A stretch of DNA of 64,000 bases from Terasakiella sp. SH-1 (GTDB taxonomy: Bacteria > Pseudomonadota > Alphaproteobacteria > Rhodospirillales > Terasakiellaceae), in assembly GCF_004564135.1 (NCBI RefSeq), contig NZ_CP038255.1:2157501-2221500 (forward strand), given 5' to 3'. Below are positions 19,473 through 28,153 of the stretch, piece after piece (positions within the stretch are counted from its first letter, which is position 1; every line of letters begins with the position of its first letter). The notes below the pieces were generated by a model. That model was given only the letters and a program-made list of their open reading frames with translations, was not told the DNA's origin and did no database searches. Both the position numbers and the translations under genes were made by a program.

Positions 19473-20225
19473 ATGAAACATATCTTGATCACCGGGGCCT
19501 CAAGCGGTATTGGCCAAGCGCTTGCCCTTGAATATGCTGCCCCGAATGTCCGCCTGTCCCTCAGTGCCCGCAATCACGAACGCCTTGCCCATGTTGCAGA
19601 TGCCTGTCGAAAAAAAGGGGCGCTGGTCAGTGAACATGTCCTTGATGTCATTGACCGCCCTGCCATGACCAAATGGTTACATACCTGTGACCAAGAACAG
19701 GAAATCGACCTGATTATCGCCAATGCGGGGATTTCCGGTGGCTCCAGCGGGGAAGACAACTGGGAAGAGGCAACCCGTGATATTTTCACCGTGAATATGG
19801 CAGGTGTTCTCAACACCATCCTTCCCCTTGTTCCCGTCATGGTCGAACGTGGAGGCGGGCAAATCGCTTTAATGAGTTCCCTTGCCGGCTTTCGCGGACT
19901 TGCCAGCTCGCCTGCCTATAGCGCATCAAAGGTCTGCGTTAAAGCCTATGGCGAAGCCCTGCGCATGCGCTATGCGCGCACAGGGTTGAAAGTCAACATC
20001 ATCTGTCCGGGCTTTGTGAAAAGCCGAATCACCGATCAAAATAACTTTAAAATGCCCTTGTTGATGGAAAGTGATAAAGCAGCCAAAATCATCCGCAAGG
20101 GGCTGAGTAAGAATAAGGCAATCATTGCCTTCCCCGGTCCAATGGCTCTTGCTGCCCGCCTATTTGCCCTCTTGCCACTATGGCTGGTCGAACGTTTTAC
20201 CAAGCTCATGCCGACAAAGGAATAA
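19473..20225 (+). CDS. SDR family NAD(P)-dependent oxidoreductase
   Basis: Short-chain dehydrogenase of 250 residues from ATG 19473. The cofactor loop is ITGASSGIGQALALEYA, NAGISGG follows, and the catalytic set is Ser in LMSSLAG with YSASKVCVKAYG. The C-terminus ends in a hydrophobic segment (MALAARLFALLPLWLVERF), suggesting membrane association, common in fatty-acyl or lipid-acting SDRs. The start is uncertain: ATG at 19461 would add four residues and no clear ribosome site is visible. It is the first plus-strand gene of an islet set into an otherwise minus-strand cluster. Confidence 0.88.
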   Translation: MKHILITGASSGIGQALALEYAAPNVRLSLSARNHERLAHVADACRKKGALVSEHVLDVIDRPAMTKWLHTCDQEQEIDLIIANAGISGGSSGEDNWEEATRDIFTVNMAGVLNTILPLVPVMVERGGGQIALMSSLAGFRGLASSPAYSASKVCVKAYGEALRMRYARTGLKVNIICPGFVKSRITDQNNFKMPLLMESDKAAKIIRKGLSKNKAIIAFPGPMALAARLFALLPLWLVERFTKLMPTKE

Positions 20226-20310
20226 TTTGACGGTGCTCTAATACCAACAGGTAATACCATCACCTTTCAAGTTCGGTTATAATCCCCTACAAATGCTAGG
20301 GAGAATACGA

Positions 20311-20502
20311 ATGGAAAGACAAAGTGAGATTGGTCAGCACCTGAAACAAAGCATCCAAGATATCTTCGACAGCTGCCCCAATCCCAATAAAGGTCAAAAA
20401 TGTCTGGATTACAGCAATCCCGATGATGTGCCCTGTGACTGCAAACACATTCGCGCCGCCCGCCAGCAACTGATGTTTATTGAGAAAAGCCTGCGTAAAT
20501 AA
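20311..20502 (+). CDS. small cysteine-rich protein, unknown
   Basis: A 63-residue soluble protein starting MERQSEIGQHLKQ, with AGGGAG seven bases before the ATG (an upstream in-frame ATG at 20293 has no ribosome site). The middle holds five cysteines: DSCPNPNKGQKC, then VPCDCKHI. The spacing and charged helix at the C-terminus (RAARQQLMFIEKSLRK) suggest a small metal-binding or redox protein. I do not recognise a family. Confidence 0.62.
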   Translation: MERQSEIGQHLKQSIQDIFDSCPNPNKGQKCLDYSNPDDVPCDCKHIRAARQQLMFIEKSLRK

Positions 20503-20513
20503 GCCCCTCAGGC

Positions 20514-21758
20514 TTAAAAGCTCGTTTCCATCAACACTTCTTTTTTCGTCAGCATATAGGCTTTCACCGGTGCCTCTGTTTCCCATTTGACAGCACGCCC
20601 GCTGATATAGCGAAAACCGGCTTGAATTGCCATATTCAGGTCATCAATACGGTCCACCCCCCAAATGAAGGAACGTGTATTGGCATCACGGCATTGGCGG
20701 GCAAATAAAGAACAGGTGCGATAGGCATATTTACGCCCCAACTGGCTATCCAAAAGGCGATGTAAGTGAAGCCCATTGTAGCTGACATTATGGCGCTTAC
20801 AAATATTGGTAAAATCATTATCCGGTCCGGCAATGACCGTCACATGACTGCCCAGCTTGGTCAGCACTTCAATCACATAATCCACCATTTTCGGGCTGAA
20901 GTCCTGATCCAGACCATGAAGTTCAAACCCGATTGTGGTTTTTGTCAGCGGTGAATTTCGAACCGATTTCACCAAAGCTTCAACAAAATGCTTGTTGAAG
21001 AAAGAAGCCACATTCACCCCAACCATATAGGCTGTTTTAGGACAGAAGTTTTCCTGAATATTATCGTACGTCTTCTTAATCACCATGGGTTTCAGTTCCG
21101 ACCACAACGGGTCCTCACTTCCCCCCATCAGCACACGATCGCCCCACAGGGTATTTTTTAAATACATCCGTTTAGGTTTCACCCGATAGCCAACGACCAT
21201 TTCATTTTTCGTATCCCAAATTGGGAAAAAAACGATATCAATGCTATCAAGAATTTTATCCTTTTCACTGGCCTCAGGCTTTTTCGCTGCAGCCAGTTTT
21301 TTCAACAGGATATTGCGGGCATCCGATGGAACCCCAGCGAGTTCTTCTTTTTGAATCGGTTTCTTTTCAAACTGAACCAGGTCTTCAACATTAATCGCCC
21401 CGGCCTGGATACCACTTTTGCCATTCACGGCATAATCTTTGCCGAGAATCTTCTTACCGATTTGTTCGGTAATCAATTCCATTTTGGCAGCGGCCTGATC
21501 TTCTGGCAAGGTGCCGAACAAAATCACAAAGGACAAACCATCAGAATAACGCATCACATTATCCTGCAGAGCAATGTTCCCCTTGATGATGGTTTCAGCG
21601 ATGAACATGGCTTTCTTATGTACCTTGGTCCAGTCCTTGCCCATTTGCTTGACCACATACTCAAGGTTCACCGCATACATCTGCTTGACCGAATCCTCGC
21701 CTTCTTCTTCGACTTTTTCTTTGACGAGTTTAATAAAATCTTCCGGGCTTAATGCCAT
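20514..21758 (-). CDS. degenerate GGDEF-EAL-like protein
   Basis: A 414-residue cytosolic protein with no transmembrane segment. Residues 40-125 resemble a GGDEF domain, but the signature reads MRYSDGLSFVILFG in place of RxGGDEF. Residues 172-390 follow the EAL pattern (DIVFFPIWDTKNEMVVGYRV, GVNVASFF, TIGFELHG, GFRYISGRAV), yet the EAL triad and the DDFG metal loop (here GPDNDF) are lost. It is therefore expected to bind or regulate rather than make or cleave c-di-GMP. Its ATG follows the hemerythrin stop codon directly, so the two are cotranslated. Confidence 0.7.
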   Translation of the reverse strand: MALSPEDFIKLVKEKVEEEGEDSVKQMYAVNLEYVVKQMGKDWTKVHKKAMFIAETIIKGNIALQDNVMRYSDGLSFVILFGTLPEDQAAAKMELITEQIGKKILGKDYAVNGKSGIQAGAINVEDLVQFEKKPIQKEELAGVPSDARNILLKKLAAAKKPEASEKDKILDSIDIVFFPIWDTKNEMVVGYRVKPKRMYLKNTLWGDRVLMGGSEDPLWSELKPMVIKKTYDNIQENFCPKTAYMVGVNVASFFNKHFVEALVKSVRNSPLTKTTIGFELHGLDQDFSPKMVDYVIEVLTKLGSHVTVIAGPDNDFTNICKRHNVSYNGLHLHRLLDSQLGRKYAYRTCSLFARQCRDANTRSFIWGVDRIDDLNMAIQAGFRYISGRAVKWETEAPVKAYMLTKKEVLMETSF

Positions 21759-22190
21759 TTAGATGCGTTCCTTCACCATATCAATCAGTTCTTTGTTTGC
21801 CAGCAGCGTATCTTTATATTGATGATCCTCATTCAGGATATGGTTGGGTAACCAAGCCGCCAAAAACGACTGAAAACCATCAATATTCACCAAAGACGGG
21901 TTGGTCTGATAGATTTTGAACAGCCCCTGTACGGTGTCTGTAATCTGGCGGTGGATTGCTTTATGTTCCTCAATATTTTTATATCCGCAGATTTGCATGA
22001 GCACTTCTTCTCGTTTGAAATGTTCATCCACATAATCGACCAAACTTTCCAAAATTAGCGTAAGTTTCGTATCATCATCTTCCTGCTCAACATCAAACAC
22101 CTGATTGATCAATCCCAACAGGATCTTGTGATCCATATCAATGACTGAAATTCCAGTACTTAAGTAGTCATCCCATTCTAATTTATGCAT
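21759..22190 (-). CDS. bacteriohemerythrin
   Basis: A 143-residue single-domain hemerythrin that binds O2, or possibly NO, at a non-haem diiron centre. All seven ligands are visible: His21 (MDHK), His57 and Glu61 (EHFKREE), His76 and His80 (EHKAIHRQ), His117 and Asp122 (NHILNED). The start MHKLEWDD at 22190 is the normal family beginning, with GAGGGG about ten bases upstream; the frame is open further but without homology. It sits immediately before the degenerate GGDEF-EAL gene. Confidence 0.92.
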   Translation of the reverse strand: MHKLEWDDYLSTGISVIDMDHKILLGLINQVFDVEQEDDDTKLTLILESLVDYVDEHFKREEVLMQICGYKNIEEHKAIHRQITDTVQGLFKIYQTNPSLVNIDGFQSFLAAWLPNHILNEDHQYKDTLLANKELIDMVKERI

Positions 22191-22368
22191 TGCTTTACTT
22201 CCCCTCGGCTTAGGATGAAGTGAGTATGCCATAAAAAAAAATGCGACGCCTCTTTTTCTATGCATTTCTGTGTACAATAGAATCGTTATACTTAAATCAC
22301 CCAAATTAGTGATAGAAGACGCAAGAAATTCCCAACTTCAAATTGTTGAAAGGAAAACTATAGTGCCT

Positions 22369-23409
22369 TTACTTGCGGCTCTTTTCAATACGTCGCCATT
22401 TACGCACATTACGATTGTGCTCATTCAACGTTTTGGCAAATGCATGTCCACCTGAACCATCGGCAACGAAATAGAGAGAATCTGTTTCTTGCGGATTCAT
22501 CACCGCCTCGATGGAAGCACGCCCCGGATTACAGATCGGGGTCGGAGGCAGGCCATAATTTGTATAGGTGTTATAAGGGGTCGGTGTTTTCAGGTCTTTT
22601 TTCGACAAGGGCCGTCCCAAGGGTTCTTGCCCCAAGGTAATCCCATAAGCAACCGTTGGGTCCGTTTGCAAGCGCATGCGTTTTTTCAAACGGTTGATAA
22701 AGACCCCGGCCACCTTGCCACGCTCGCTGCTGATGCCCGTTTCTTTTTCAACGATAGAGGCAAGGATCAGCGCTTCCTCTTTTGTTTTTAAGGGAAGGTC
22801 CAGCTGGCGTTTTTCCCAGGCAGTACTCAGGGTCCTGTCCATGGACGCCTGCATTTGAGCCACCAGCTTATCGCGGCTCATCCCTTTGGGATAACTATAT
22901 GTTTCCGGCAACAGGCTTCCTTCTGCCGGAGTTTGCATCACAATGCCATCCATTCCCAGCTCACCATTAAGCAAGCCAATCATCTCTACAGATGTCAGCC
23001 CTTCTGCAAAGGTGATACGATGAAGAATACTTTTCCCATCACTTAGGATTTGCGCCACTTTTTTAGGTGTCACGCGAGCCGGGAACAGATACTCCCCAGC
23101 TTTAAGCCCTTTATCCAACTTGTTAAAACGCAACACCAGCCTGAAAGCCAAGGGATTGTTAATCACCCCTTCACGGGCCAGAATATCCGCAATTTTCGAA
23201 ACCCCGGTCCCTGATGGAATTTCAACAACCTTATCTTCTAATAACACCCAGGATCGGGTGAAGTTTTTCGCCAGCCAGAAAGACACAGCCGATGCGGCAA
23301 AAACCGCAATCACGATAAAAGCCACAAGAAAAGCCGAAACCTTCTTAAAAGAAGATTTCGGCTTCTGCTTTTTACCTTTGGGCTGAGGCTTCTCAGTCTC
23401 GCTCATCAA
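22369..23409 (-). CDS. mltG: endolytic murein transglycosylase MltG
   Basis: Cleaves nascent peptidoglycan strands and is thought to set glycan length; 346 residues. One transmembrane helix near the N-terminus (VSAFLVAFIVIAVFAASAVSFWL) follows a lysine-rich cytoplasmic tail. A LysM-like region (IPSGTGVSKIADILAREGV) leads to the YceG domain with the catalytic Glu in LASIVEKETGISSERGKVAGVF and the DPTVAYG segment. It begins five bases after fabF, in the conserved fab-mltG order. Confidence 0.95.
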   Translation of the reverse strand: MMSETEKPQPKGKKQKPKSSFKKVSAFLVAFIVIAVFAASAVSFWLAKNFTRSWVLLEDKVVEIPSGTGVSKIADILAREGVINNPLAFRLVLRFNKLDKGLKAGEYLFPARVTPKKVAQILSDGKSILHRITFAEGLTSVEMIGLLNGELGMDGIVMQTPAEGSLLPETYSYPKGMSRDKLVAQMQASMDRTLSTAWEKRQLDLPLKTKEEALILASIVEKETGISSERGKVAGVFINRLKKRMRLQTDPTVAYGITLGQEPLGRPLSKKDLKTPTPYNTYTNYGLPPTPICNPGRASIEAVMNPQETDSLYFVADGSGGHAFAKTLNEHNRNVRKWRRIEKSRK

Positions 23410-23414
23410 GCACC

Positions 23415-24674
23415 TTAGTCAACAGACTTGAAGACCAAAGAAGCGTTTGTGCCCCCAAATCCAAAGGAGTTGGACAAGGCAACATTCACTTCACGTTCTT
23501 TTGCCTGTAACGGCGCCAGATCCATATCACAGCCCTCAGACGGGTTGTTCAGGTTCAAAGTCGGTGGCACCACATTGTTCTGAATAGACAGCAAAGAAAA
23601 GATGGCTTCAACCGCACCAGCCGCACCCAGCAAGTGACCGATGGCTGATTTTGTGGAAGACATGGTCGGGTTCTTATAGTGCGCACCCAACATACGTTTC
23701 ACCGCACCATGCTCAATCTCATCACCCAACGGTGTAGAGGTACCGTGCGCATTGATATAGTCGATTTCTTCTACGTTGATACCCGCACGTTTGATAGAGG
23801 CTTGCATCGCACGGAAGCCACCATTGCCATCAGAAGCCGGGGCTGTAATATGATAGGCATCACCAGACATACCGTAGCCAACAACTTCGCCATAGATTGT
23901 CGCACCACGTGCTTTCGCACGCTCATATTCTTCCAGCACCACAACACCAGCGCCTTCGCCCATCACGAAACCATCGCGGCCTTCGTCCCAGGGACGTGAA
24001 CCAGCCGTCGGGTCATCGTTATAAGATGTGGACAGAGCCTTGGCTTGTGCAAAACCTGCCATACCCAAGCGGCAACAGGCGGCTTCGGCACCACCAGCAA
24101 CCATCACATCAGCATCATCAAGAGCGATGATGCGGGCTGCATCACCAATGGCGTGCGCACCCGTTGCACAGGCTGTCACCACCGCGTGGTTCGGGCCTTT
24201 GAAACCGTATTTGATGGACACATGACCCGATACCAGGTTGATCAGGGACGCCGGGATAAAGAACGGAGAGAGGCGACGAACAGAATTTGTTTCAACCGTT
24301 ACCGCACCTTTTGAAATTTCAGGCAGACCACCAATACCAGAACCGATCATCACACCTGTGCGGCACAATGTTTCTTCATCGTCGCTTTGGATGCCAGCAT
24401 CTTCAACCGCTTCAATGGCAGCAGCCAAACCGTAGACAATGAAGTCATCCATACGGCGACGGTCTTTTTTAGATACATAGTCTTCAAAGTTGAACAACCC
24501 TTCGCCTTCGCCCAGTGGCACTTGGCCCGCGATTTTGGCAGGGATATCTTCAACATTAAATGATTCGATTTTGTTGATGCCGGATTCGGCGTTCAAAAGT
24601 TTTTCCCAAGTCGGTTTTACCCCGTTTGCCAACGGTGAAACCATCCCCAGGCCAGTAACGACTACACGTCTCAT
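23415..24674 (-). CDS. fabF: 3-oxoacyl-ACP synthase II
   Basis: Condensing enzyme of fatty-acid elongation; 419 residues. The nucleophile Cys lies in VVTACATGAHAIGDA, the two catalytic histidines in NAHGTSTPLGDEIE and SSTKSAIGHLLGAAG, and the C-terminal NSFGFGGTNASLVF is typical. It follows acpP, with a terminator-like hairpin between them (24714-24750), so acpP can be expressed above the rest of the operon. Confidence 0.97.
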   Translation of the reverse strand: MRRVVVTGLGMVSPLANGVKPTWEKLLNAESGINKIESFNVEDIPAKIAGQVPLGEGEGLFNFEDYVSKKDRRRMDDFIVYGLAAAIEAVEDAGIQSDDEETLCRTGVMIGSGIGGLPEISKGAVTVETNSVRRLSPFFIPASLINLVSGHVSIKYGFKGPNHAVVTACATGAHAIGDAARIIALDDADVMVAGGAEAACCRLGMAGFAQAKALSTSYNDDPTAGSRPWDEGRDGFVMGEGAGVVVLEEYERAKARGATIYGEVVGYGMSGDAYHITAPASDGNGGFRAMQASIKRAGINVEEIDYINAHGTSTPLGDEIEHGAVKRMLGAHYKNPTMSSTKSAIGHLLGAAGAVEAIFSLLSIQNNVVPPTLNLNNPSEGCDMDLAPLQAKEREVNVALSNSFGFGGTNASLVFKSVD

Positions 24675-24713
24675 GTCAGATCAAAATCCTAAGATGTAGT
24701 TAGGTCTATAAAC

Positions 24714-24750
24714 AAGAAAGAGCGCGAACCGTTTTTCAGGTACGACGCTC
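24714..24750 (-). terminator. hairpin after acpP
   Basis: On the minus strand GAGCG-CG-ACC pairs with GGT-CG-CGCTC around a short A-rich loop, followed by TTTCTT. It is a likely partial terminator that lets acyl carrier protein be made in excess over FabF. Confidence 0.6.
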
Positions 24751-24777
24751 ACTTCTCGTTTTTACTCGATTAAGGAA

Positions 24778-25011
24778 TTAACCGTTGGCTTCGATGAAGT
24801 CGATAGCGTCCTTAAACGTCAAGATTTTTTCAGCTGCATCGTCCGGGATTTCACAACCGAACTCTTCTTCAAAAGCCATAACCAGCTCAACAGTGTCCAA
24901 GCTGTCAGCGCCCAGATCGTCGATGAAAGAAGCGTTTTCAGTAACTTTAGCTTCTTCTACACCGAGGTGTTCAACTACGATTTTCTTTACGCGCTCTGCG
25001 ACATCGCTCAT
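24778..25011 (-). CDS. acpP: acyl carrier protein
   Basis: A 77-residue acidic four-helix protein that carries fatty-acyl chains on phosphopantetheine. The attachment serine is in [22 protein letters not shown] lies nine bases before the ATG. It sits between fabG and fabF with longer gaps on each side, typical of a gene with its own promoter and terminator. Confidence 0.98.
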   Translation of the reverse strand: MSDVAERVKKIVVEHLGVEEAKVTENASFIDDLGADSLDTVELVMAFEEEFGCEIPDDAAEKILTFKDAIDFIEANG

Positions 25012-25172
25012 CTTAATAATTCCCTTAACGGTTTTGAACTTTGGGTCAATACGCCAGATGCGCCCTGCCCCATACTTTATAAAATTCTCTCACAAACTTC
25101 ATATGAAGTCTGAATTGAGGTTTGGTAGCACAATTTTTCTAAAGGTGGAAGCCTTTAATTGCACAGGAAATC

Positions 25173-25238
25173 GTCATCCTCGCGAAAGCGGGGATCTCCT
25201 TAAAACAGGACAAAGGTCCCCGCATACGCGAGGACGAC
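25173..25238. repeat. inverted pair of REP-like palindromes between fabG and acpP
   Basis: Unit a (25173-25196) reads GTCATCCTCGCG then AAAGCGGGGATC; unit b (25215-25238) is its near reverse complement, GGTCCCCGCATA then CGCGAGGACGAC. The 18-base spacer contains AAAACAGGACAAA, which resembles the spacer of the pair at 34607. The two units can pair with each other or fold separately. Confidence 0.85.
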
Positions 25239-25247
25239 ATATCCCGC

Positions 25248-25988
25248 TTAAATCATTGCCATACCGCCATTGATATGCAGGGTCTGACCTGTCACATACT
25301 GCGCTTCATTAGAGGCGAGATAGACAACACCAGCTGCAATTTCATCCGGGTTCCCCATGCGACCTGCCGGAATTTTTGTCAGCATGCCATCTTTGACATC
25401 ATCAGACAGCTCATCCGTCATGGCTGTGGCAATATAGCCCGGTGCCACACAATTCACTGTAATTCCACGAGAACCGACTTCATAAGCCAGTGACTTGGAA
25501 TAACCGATCATCCCCGCCTTGGAGGCTGCATAGTTTGCTTGCCCTGCATTGCCGGTTACACCAACGATAGACGTAATTCCAATAATACGGCCCCAGCGTT
25601 TTTTCATCATGCCACGCAGAACCGCCTTGGACAGTTTAAACGCTGCTGTCAGGTTGACATTAAGGACGGTATCCCAGTCATCTTCTTTCAAACGCATGGC
25701 AAGGTTATCACGGGTCAAACCGGCATTATTCACCAAAATATCCAGAGAGCCCATCGCTTCTTCTGCCTGTTTCGGCAGCGCGGCCAATGCCTCGTCATCA
25801 GAAAGATTACACGGCAAAATATGAACACGTTCTTCGCCGATTTCAGCAGCAACCTTTTCCAGTGCTTCCACACGCGTGCCCGTCAGGCCCACGGTTGCAC
25901 CCTGAGCGTGAAGGGCTTTGGCGATCTCAGCACCAATACCACCGGATGCACCTGTCACCAGCGCACATTTACCTGTTAAATCAAACAT
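25248..25988 (-). CDS. fabG: 3-oxoacyl-ACP reductase
   Basis: NADPH-dependent short-chain reductase of the fatty-acid cycle; 246 residues. The cofactor motif is VTGASGGIGAEIAKA, followed by NNAGLTRDNLAMRLK, the catalytic Ser in GITSIVG, YAASKAGMIGYSK, and the C-terminal YVTGQTLHINGGMAMI. AGGA eight bases before the ATG supports the start. It lies between fabD and acpP. Confidence 0.97.
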   Translation of the reverse strand: MFDLTGKCALVTGASGGIGAEIAKALHAQGATVGLTGTRVEALEKVAAEIGEERVHILPCNLSDDEALAALPKQAEEAMGSLDILVNNAGLTRDNLAMRLKEDDWDTVLNVNLTAAFKLSKAVLRGMMKKRWGRIIGITSIVGVTGNAGQANYAASKAGMIGYSKSLAYEVGSRGITVNCVAPGYIATAMTDELSDDVKDGMLTKIPAGRMGNPDEIAAGVVYLASNEAQYVTGQTLHINGGMAMI

Positions 25989-26011
25989 ATCTTTTTCCTA
26001 TCTCTTTACTC

Positions 26012-26953
26012 TTAGAGGGAGCCCAAGAAGCTTTCAATATCGGCCGGACCATTTACCGCCACACCAGTCAGCGAACGGTCAATACGACGCGCCAGACCGG
26101 ACAAGACTTTACCAGAGCCCACTTCAACCAACTGCTCAACGCCTTGTTCTTTCATATAAAGAACACCTTCGCGCCAGCGTACAGAGCCACACACCTGTTC
26201 AACCAACAGCTTGCGAATTTCTTCCGGGTCCGTCACTTTTTGCGCTGCCACGTTGGCAACAACCGGGACAGCAGGGGCATTGATCGTCACACCGGCCAAC
26301 GCCTCAGCCATCGCATCAGCAGCGGGCTGCATTAATGCACAATGGAAGGGGGCAGATACAGGCAGCAGCACAGAACGTTTCGCGCCTTTTTCCTTCGCCA
26401 AATCAATGGCCCGTTCAATCGCGCCCTTGGAACCAGACAGAACCACCTGACCCGGTGCATTATCATTTGCGGCTGTACACACTTCACCTTGCGCCGCTTC
26501 TTCAGCAACAGCCTGAGCATCTTCAAGAGACAGGCCAAGACAAGCCGCCATTGCACCTTCACCAACAGGAACAGCAGCCTGCATGGCTTTACCACGTGTT
26601 TTGAGCAAACGCGCCGTATCTGCCAAGGAGAATGCGCCCATAGCAGCAAGGGCCGAATATTCACCCAAGGAATGACCGGCAACCATGTCACAGTGATCAG
26701 CCAATTTGATGTTGCCTTCTGTTTCCAGAACGCGTGCAACCGCAATTGAAACTGCCATCAAGGCTGGCTGTGCATTTTCCGTCAGGACCAGCTCGTCATC
26801 CGGGCCTTCGAACATGATTTTGGACAGGTTCTGAGACAGGGCCTCATCAACTTCTTGAAAGACTTCACGTGCGACAGAAAAAGCGTCAGCGAGGTCTTTC
26901 CCCATACCGACAGCTTGCGACCCCTGACCGGGAAATACAAATGCGCGAGACAT
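26012..26953 (-). CDS. fabD: malonyl-CoA:ACP transacylase
   Basis: Loads malonate onto acyl carrier protein; 313 residues. FPGQGSQAVGMG opens the protein, the nucleophile Ser is in VAGHSLGEYSALAA, the catalytic His in VSAPFHCALM, and the C-terminal EVGSGKVLSGLARRID completes the family pattern. It is the first gene of fabD-fabG-acpP-fabF-mltG and probably has the main promoter in the gap before it. Confidence 0.97.
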   Translation of the reverse strand: MSRAFVFPGQGSQAVGMGKDLADAFSVAREVFQEVDEALSQNLSKIMFEGPDDELVLTENAQPALMAVSIAVARVLETEGNIKLADHCDMVAGHSLGEYSALAAMGAFSLADTARLLKTRGKAMQAAVPVGEGAMAACLGLSLEDAQAVAEEAAQGEVCTAANDNAPGQVVLSGSKGAIERAIDLAKEKGAKRSVLLPVSAPFHCALMQPAADAMAEALAGVTINAPAVPVVANVAAQKVTDPEEIRKLLVEQVCGSVRWREGVLYMKEQGVEQLVEVGSGKVLSGLARRIDRSLTGVAVNGPADIESFLGSL

Positions 26954-26989
26954 TGTGGCAAATTCCTTACAATTAAATTTCTGATAAAC

Positions 26990-27031
26990 ACAAATAAAGC
27001 CTTGCTGCTATTAGTCAAGCAACAAGGCTCC
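26990..27031 (-). terminator. intrinsic terminator after the permease gene
   Basis: On the minus strand AGCCTTGTTGCT and AGCAGCAAGGCT form a 12-bp stem around an eight-base loop, followed by TTATTTG. It separates the metalloid permease gene from the fabD operon. Confidence 0.75.
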
Positions 27032-27046
27032 ATTTAACAGGCTTTT

Positions 27047-28084
27047 TTATAAAGAGAGATAGCCCCAATAGGCAAAACTGGCGACCAGCGCCCCCCCGAT
27101 CCCAAGGGCAAGATACAGGATAAAGACATCTTTCCTAAGCAACCCATACATCCCAATGGCCGCCGGGATACACGTCACCCCGCCACCGACCATAAAGCCA
27201 AGGGCTGCAGCCGGTGTCATTCCTAATTCCATCAAACCGGAAACCGTTGGGATCGCCGCATACCCATTTAAATAAGTTGGGATACCCACAAAAACCGCCA
27301 GTGGCACGGTCCACCACGCATCATTACCCAAAAACTGCCCAATCTCATCAGCAGGTACATAGGTCAACATCAACCCTTCAAAGAAAAAAGCGAGACTGAG
27401 CCACTTGAGCAGAAAATACCCTGTCGCCGTGAAGGTGTCGTTCCAATCCTTGCGTCGCCGATCTTCCTGCCAAAATTTCCACGCGACCTTTTCCACTTTC
27501 AAAGACATGGTGGACGTGCAGCTACAGCTTGAACAGCCTGTTGTTGCCTTTAGCGGATTGGCAAAGAACCCCTTTTTCATGAACAGATGGGTTGCAAAAC
27601 CACCGCCTGCCCCCATAGCAAAAGCTGAAAGCGTTTTAACCAGTGTCAGCTCCATACCAAAGACACCAAGCATCAGCACAAACATTTCTGGGTCCATGAT
27701 GGGCGAAGCAATACAAAACGCCAAAACCGGTGCCAGCGGCACACCCGCACCCAGCAACCCCGCAATAATGGGGATAACACCGCAAGAACAAAAAGGAGAC
27801 AAGGCCCCAAAGGCAGCTGCCAGAACAATCGCTTGTGTCGGGTTTCCGCTAAACACACGTGCCACCTGATTATCCAGCCCCGATGCTTTGGCATAAGCGG
27901 CAAAAAGGACGGAAACCAAAATGAACGGTGCAATATCCCACAGAGATTTAACGGTAAATTCCACCCCCGGCATAAATTGTGCCTGATCAAGAATGAAAAG
28001 AAGCGCCAAACTTATGATCAATGTCAGCCAGACTTTATCCAGTCGGGAAATGAAATCTGACTTTTTTAATACTGCCGTTACCAT
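27047..28084 (-). CDS. ArsP/DUF318-type permease
   Basis: Inner-membrane permease of 345 residues with about eight to ten helices. The family motif FCSCGVIPIIAGLLGAGVP is present with ASPIMDPEMFVL. A cysteine-rich cytoplasmic loop (TGCSSCSCTST) lies in the middle. ArsP members export trivalent organoarsenicals; an ArsR-type gene immediately upstream supports metalloid export, but the substrate is inferred. AGGA eight bases before the ATG sets the start. A palindromic operator (28095-28118) lies just upstream. Confidence 0.82.
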   Translation of the reverse strand: MVTAVLKKSDFISRLDKVWLTLIISLALLFILDQAQFMPGVEFTVKSLWDIAPFILVSVLFAAYAKASGLDNQVARVFSGNPTQAIVLAAAFGALSPFCSCGVIPIIAGLLGAGVPLAPVLAFCIASPIMDPEMFVLMLGVFGMELTLVKTLSAFAMGAGGGFATHLFMKKGFFANPLKATTGCSSCSCTSTMSLKVEKVAWKFWQEDRRRKDWNDTFTATGYFLLKWLSLAFFFEGLMLTYVPADEIGQFLGNDAWWTVPLAVFVGIPTYLNGYAAIPTVSGLMELGMTPAAALGFMVGGGVTCIPAAIGMYGLLRKDVFILYLALGIGGALVASFAYWGYLSL

Positions 28085-28094
28085 AAATAAAATC

Positions 28095-28118
28095 CTATAA
28101 TTCCAGAATTATCGAACT
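28095..28118. promoter_or_regulatory. palindromic operator upstream of the permease
   Basis: Contains ATAATTCCAGAATTAT, a perfect 7-bp inverted repeat around CA, followed by CGAACT. The same 24-base block occurs at 28512-28535 before the ArsR-type gene with four substitutions. It is a good candidate binding site for that regulator. Confidence 0.6.
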
Positions 28119-28153
28119 TTAAAAACACACCAAACCACATCATTTTTTCAAAA

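Noticed and set aside
25173-25238. Inverted repeats considered as a CRISPR array
   Set aside because: Repeats alternate in orientation, spacers are short and unequal, only one or two units occur per locus and there are no cas genes.
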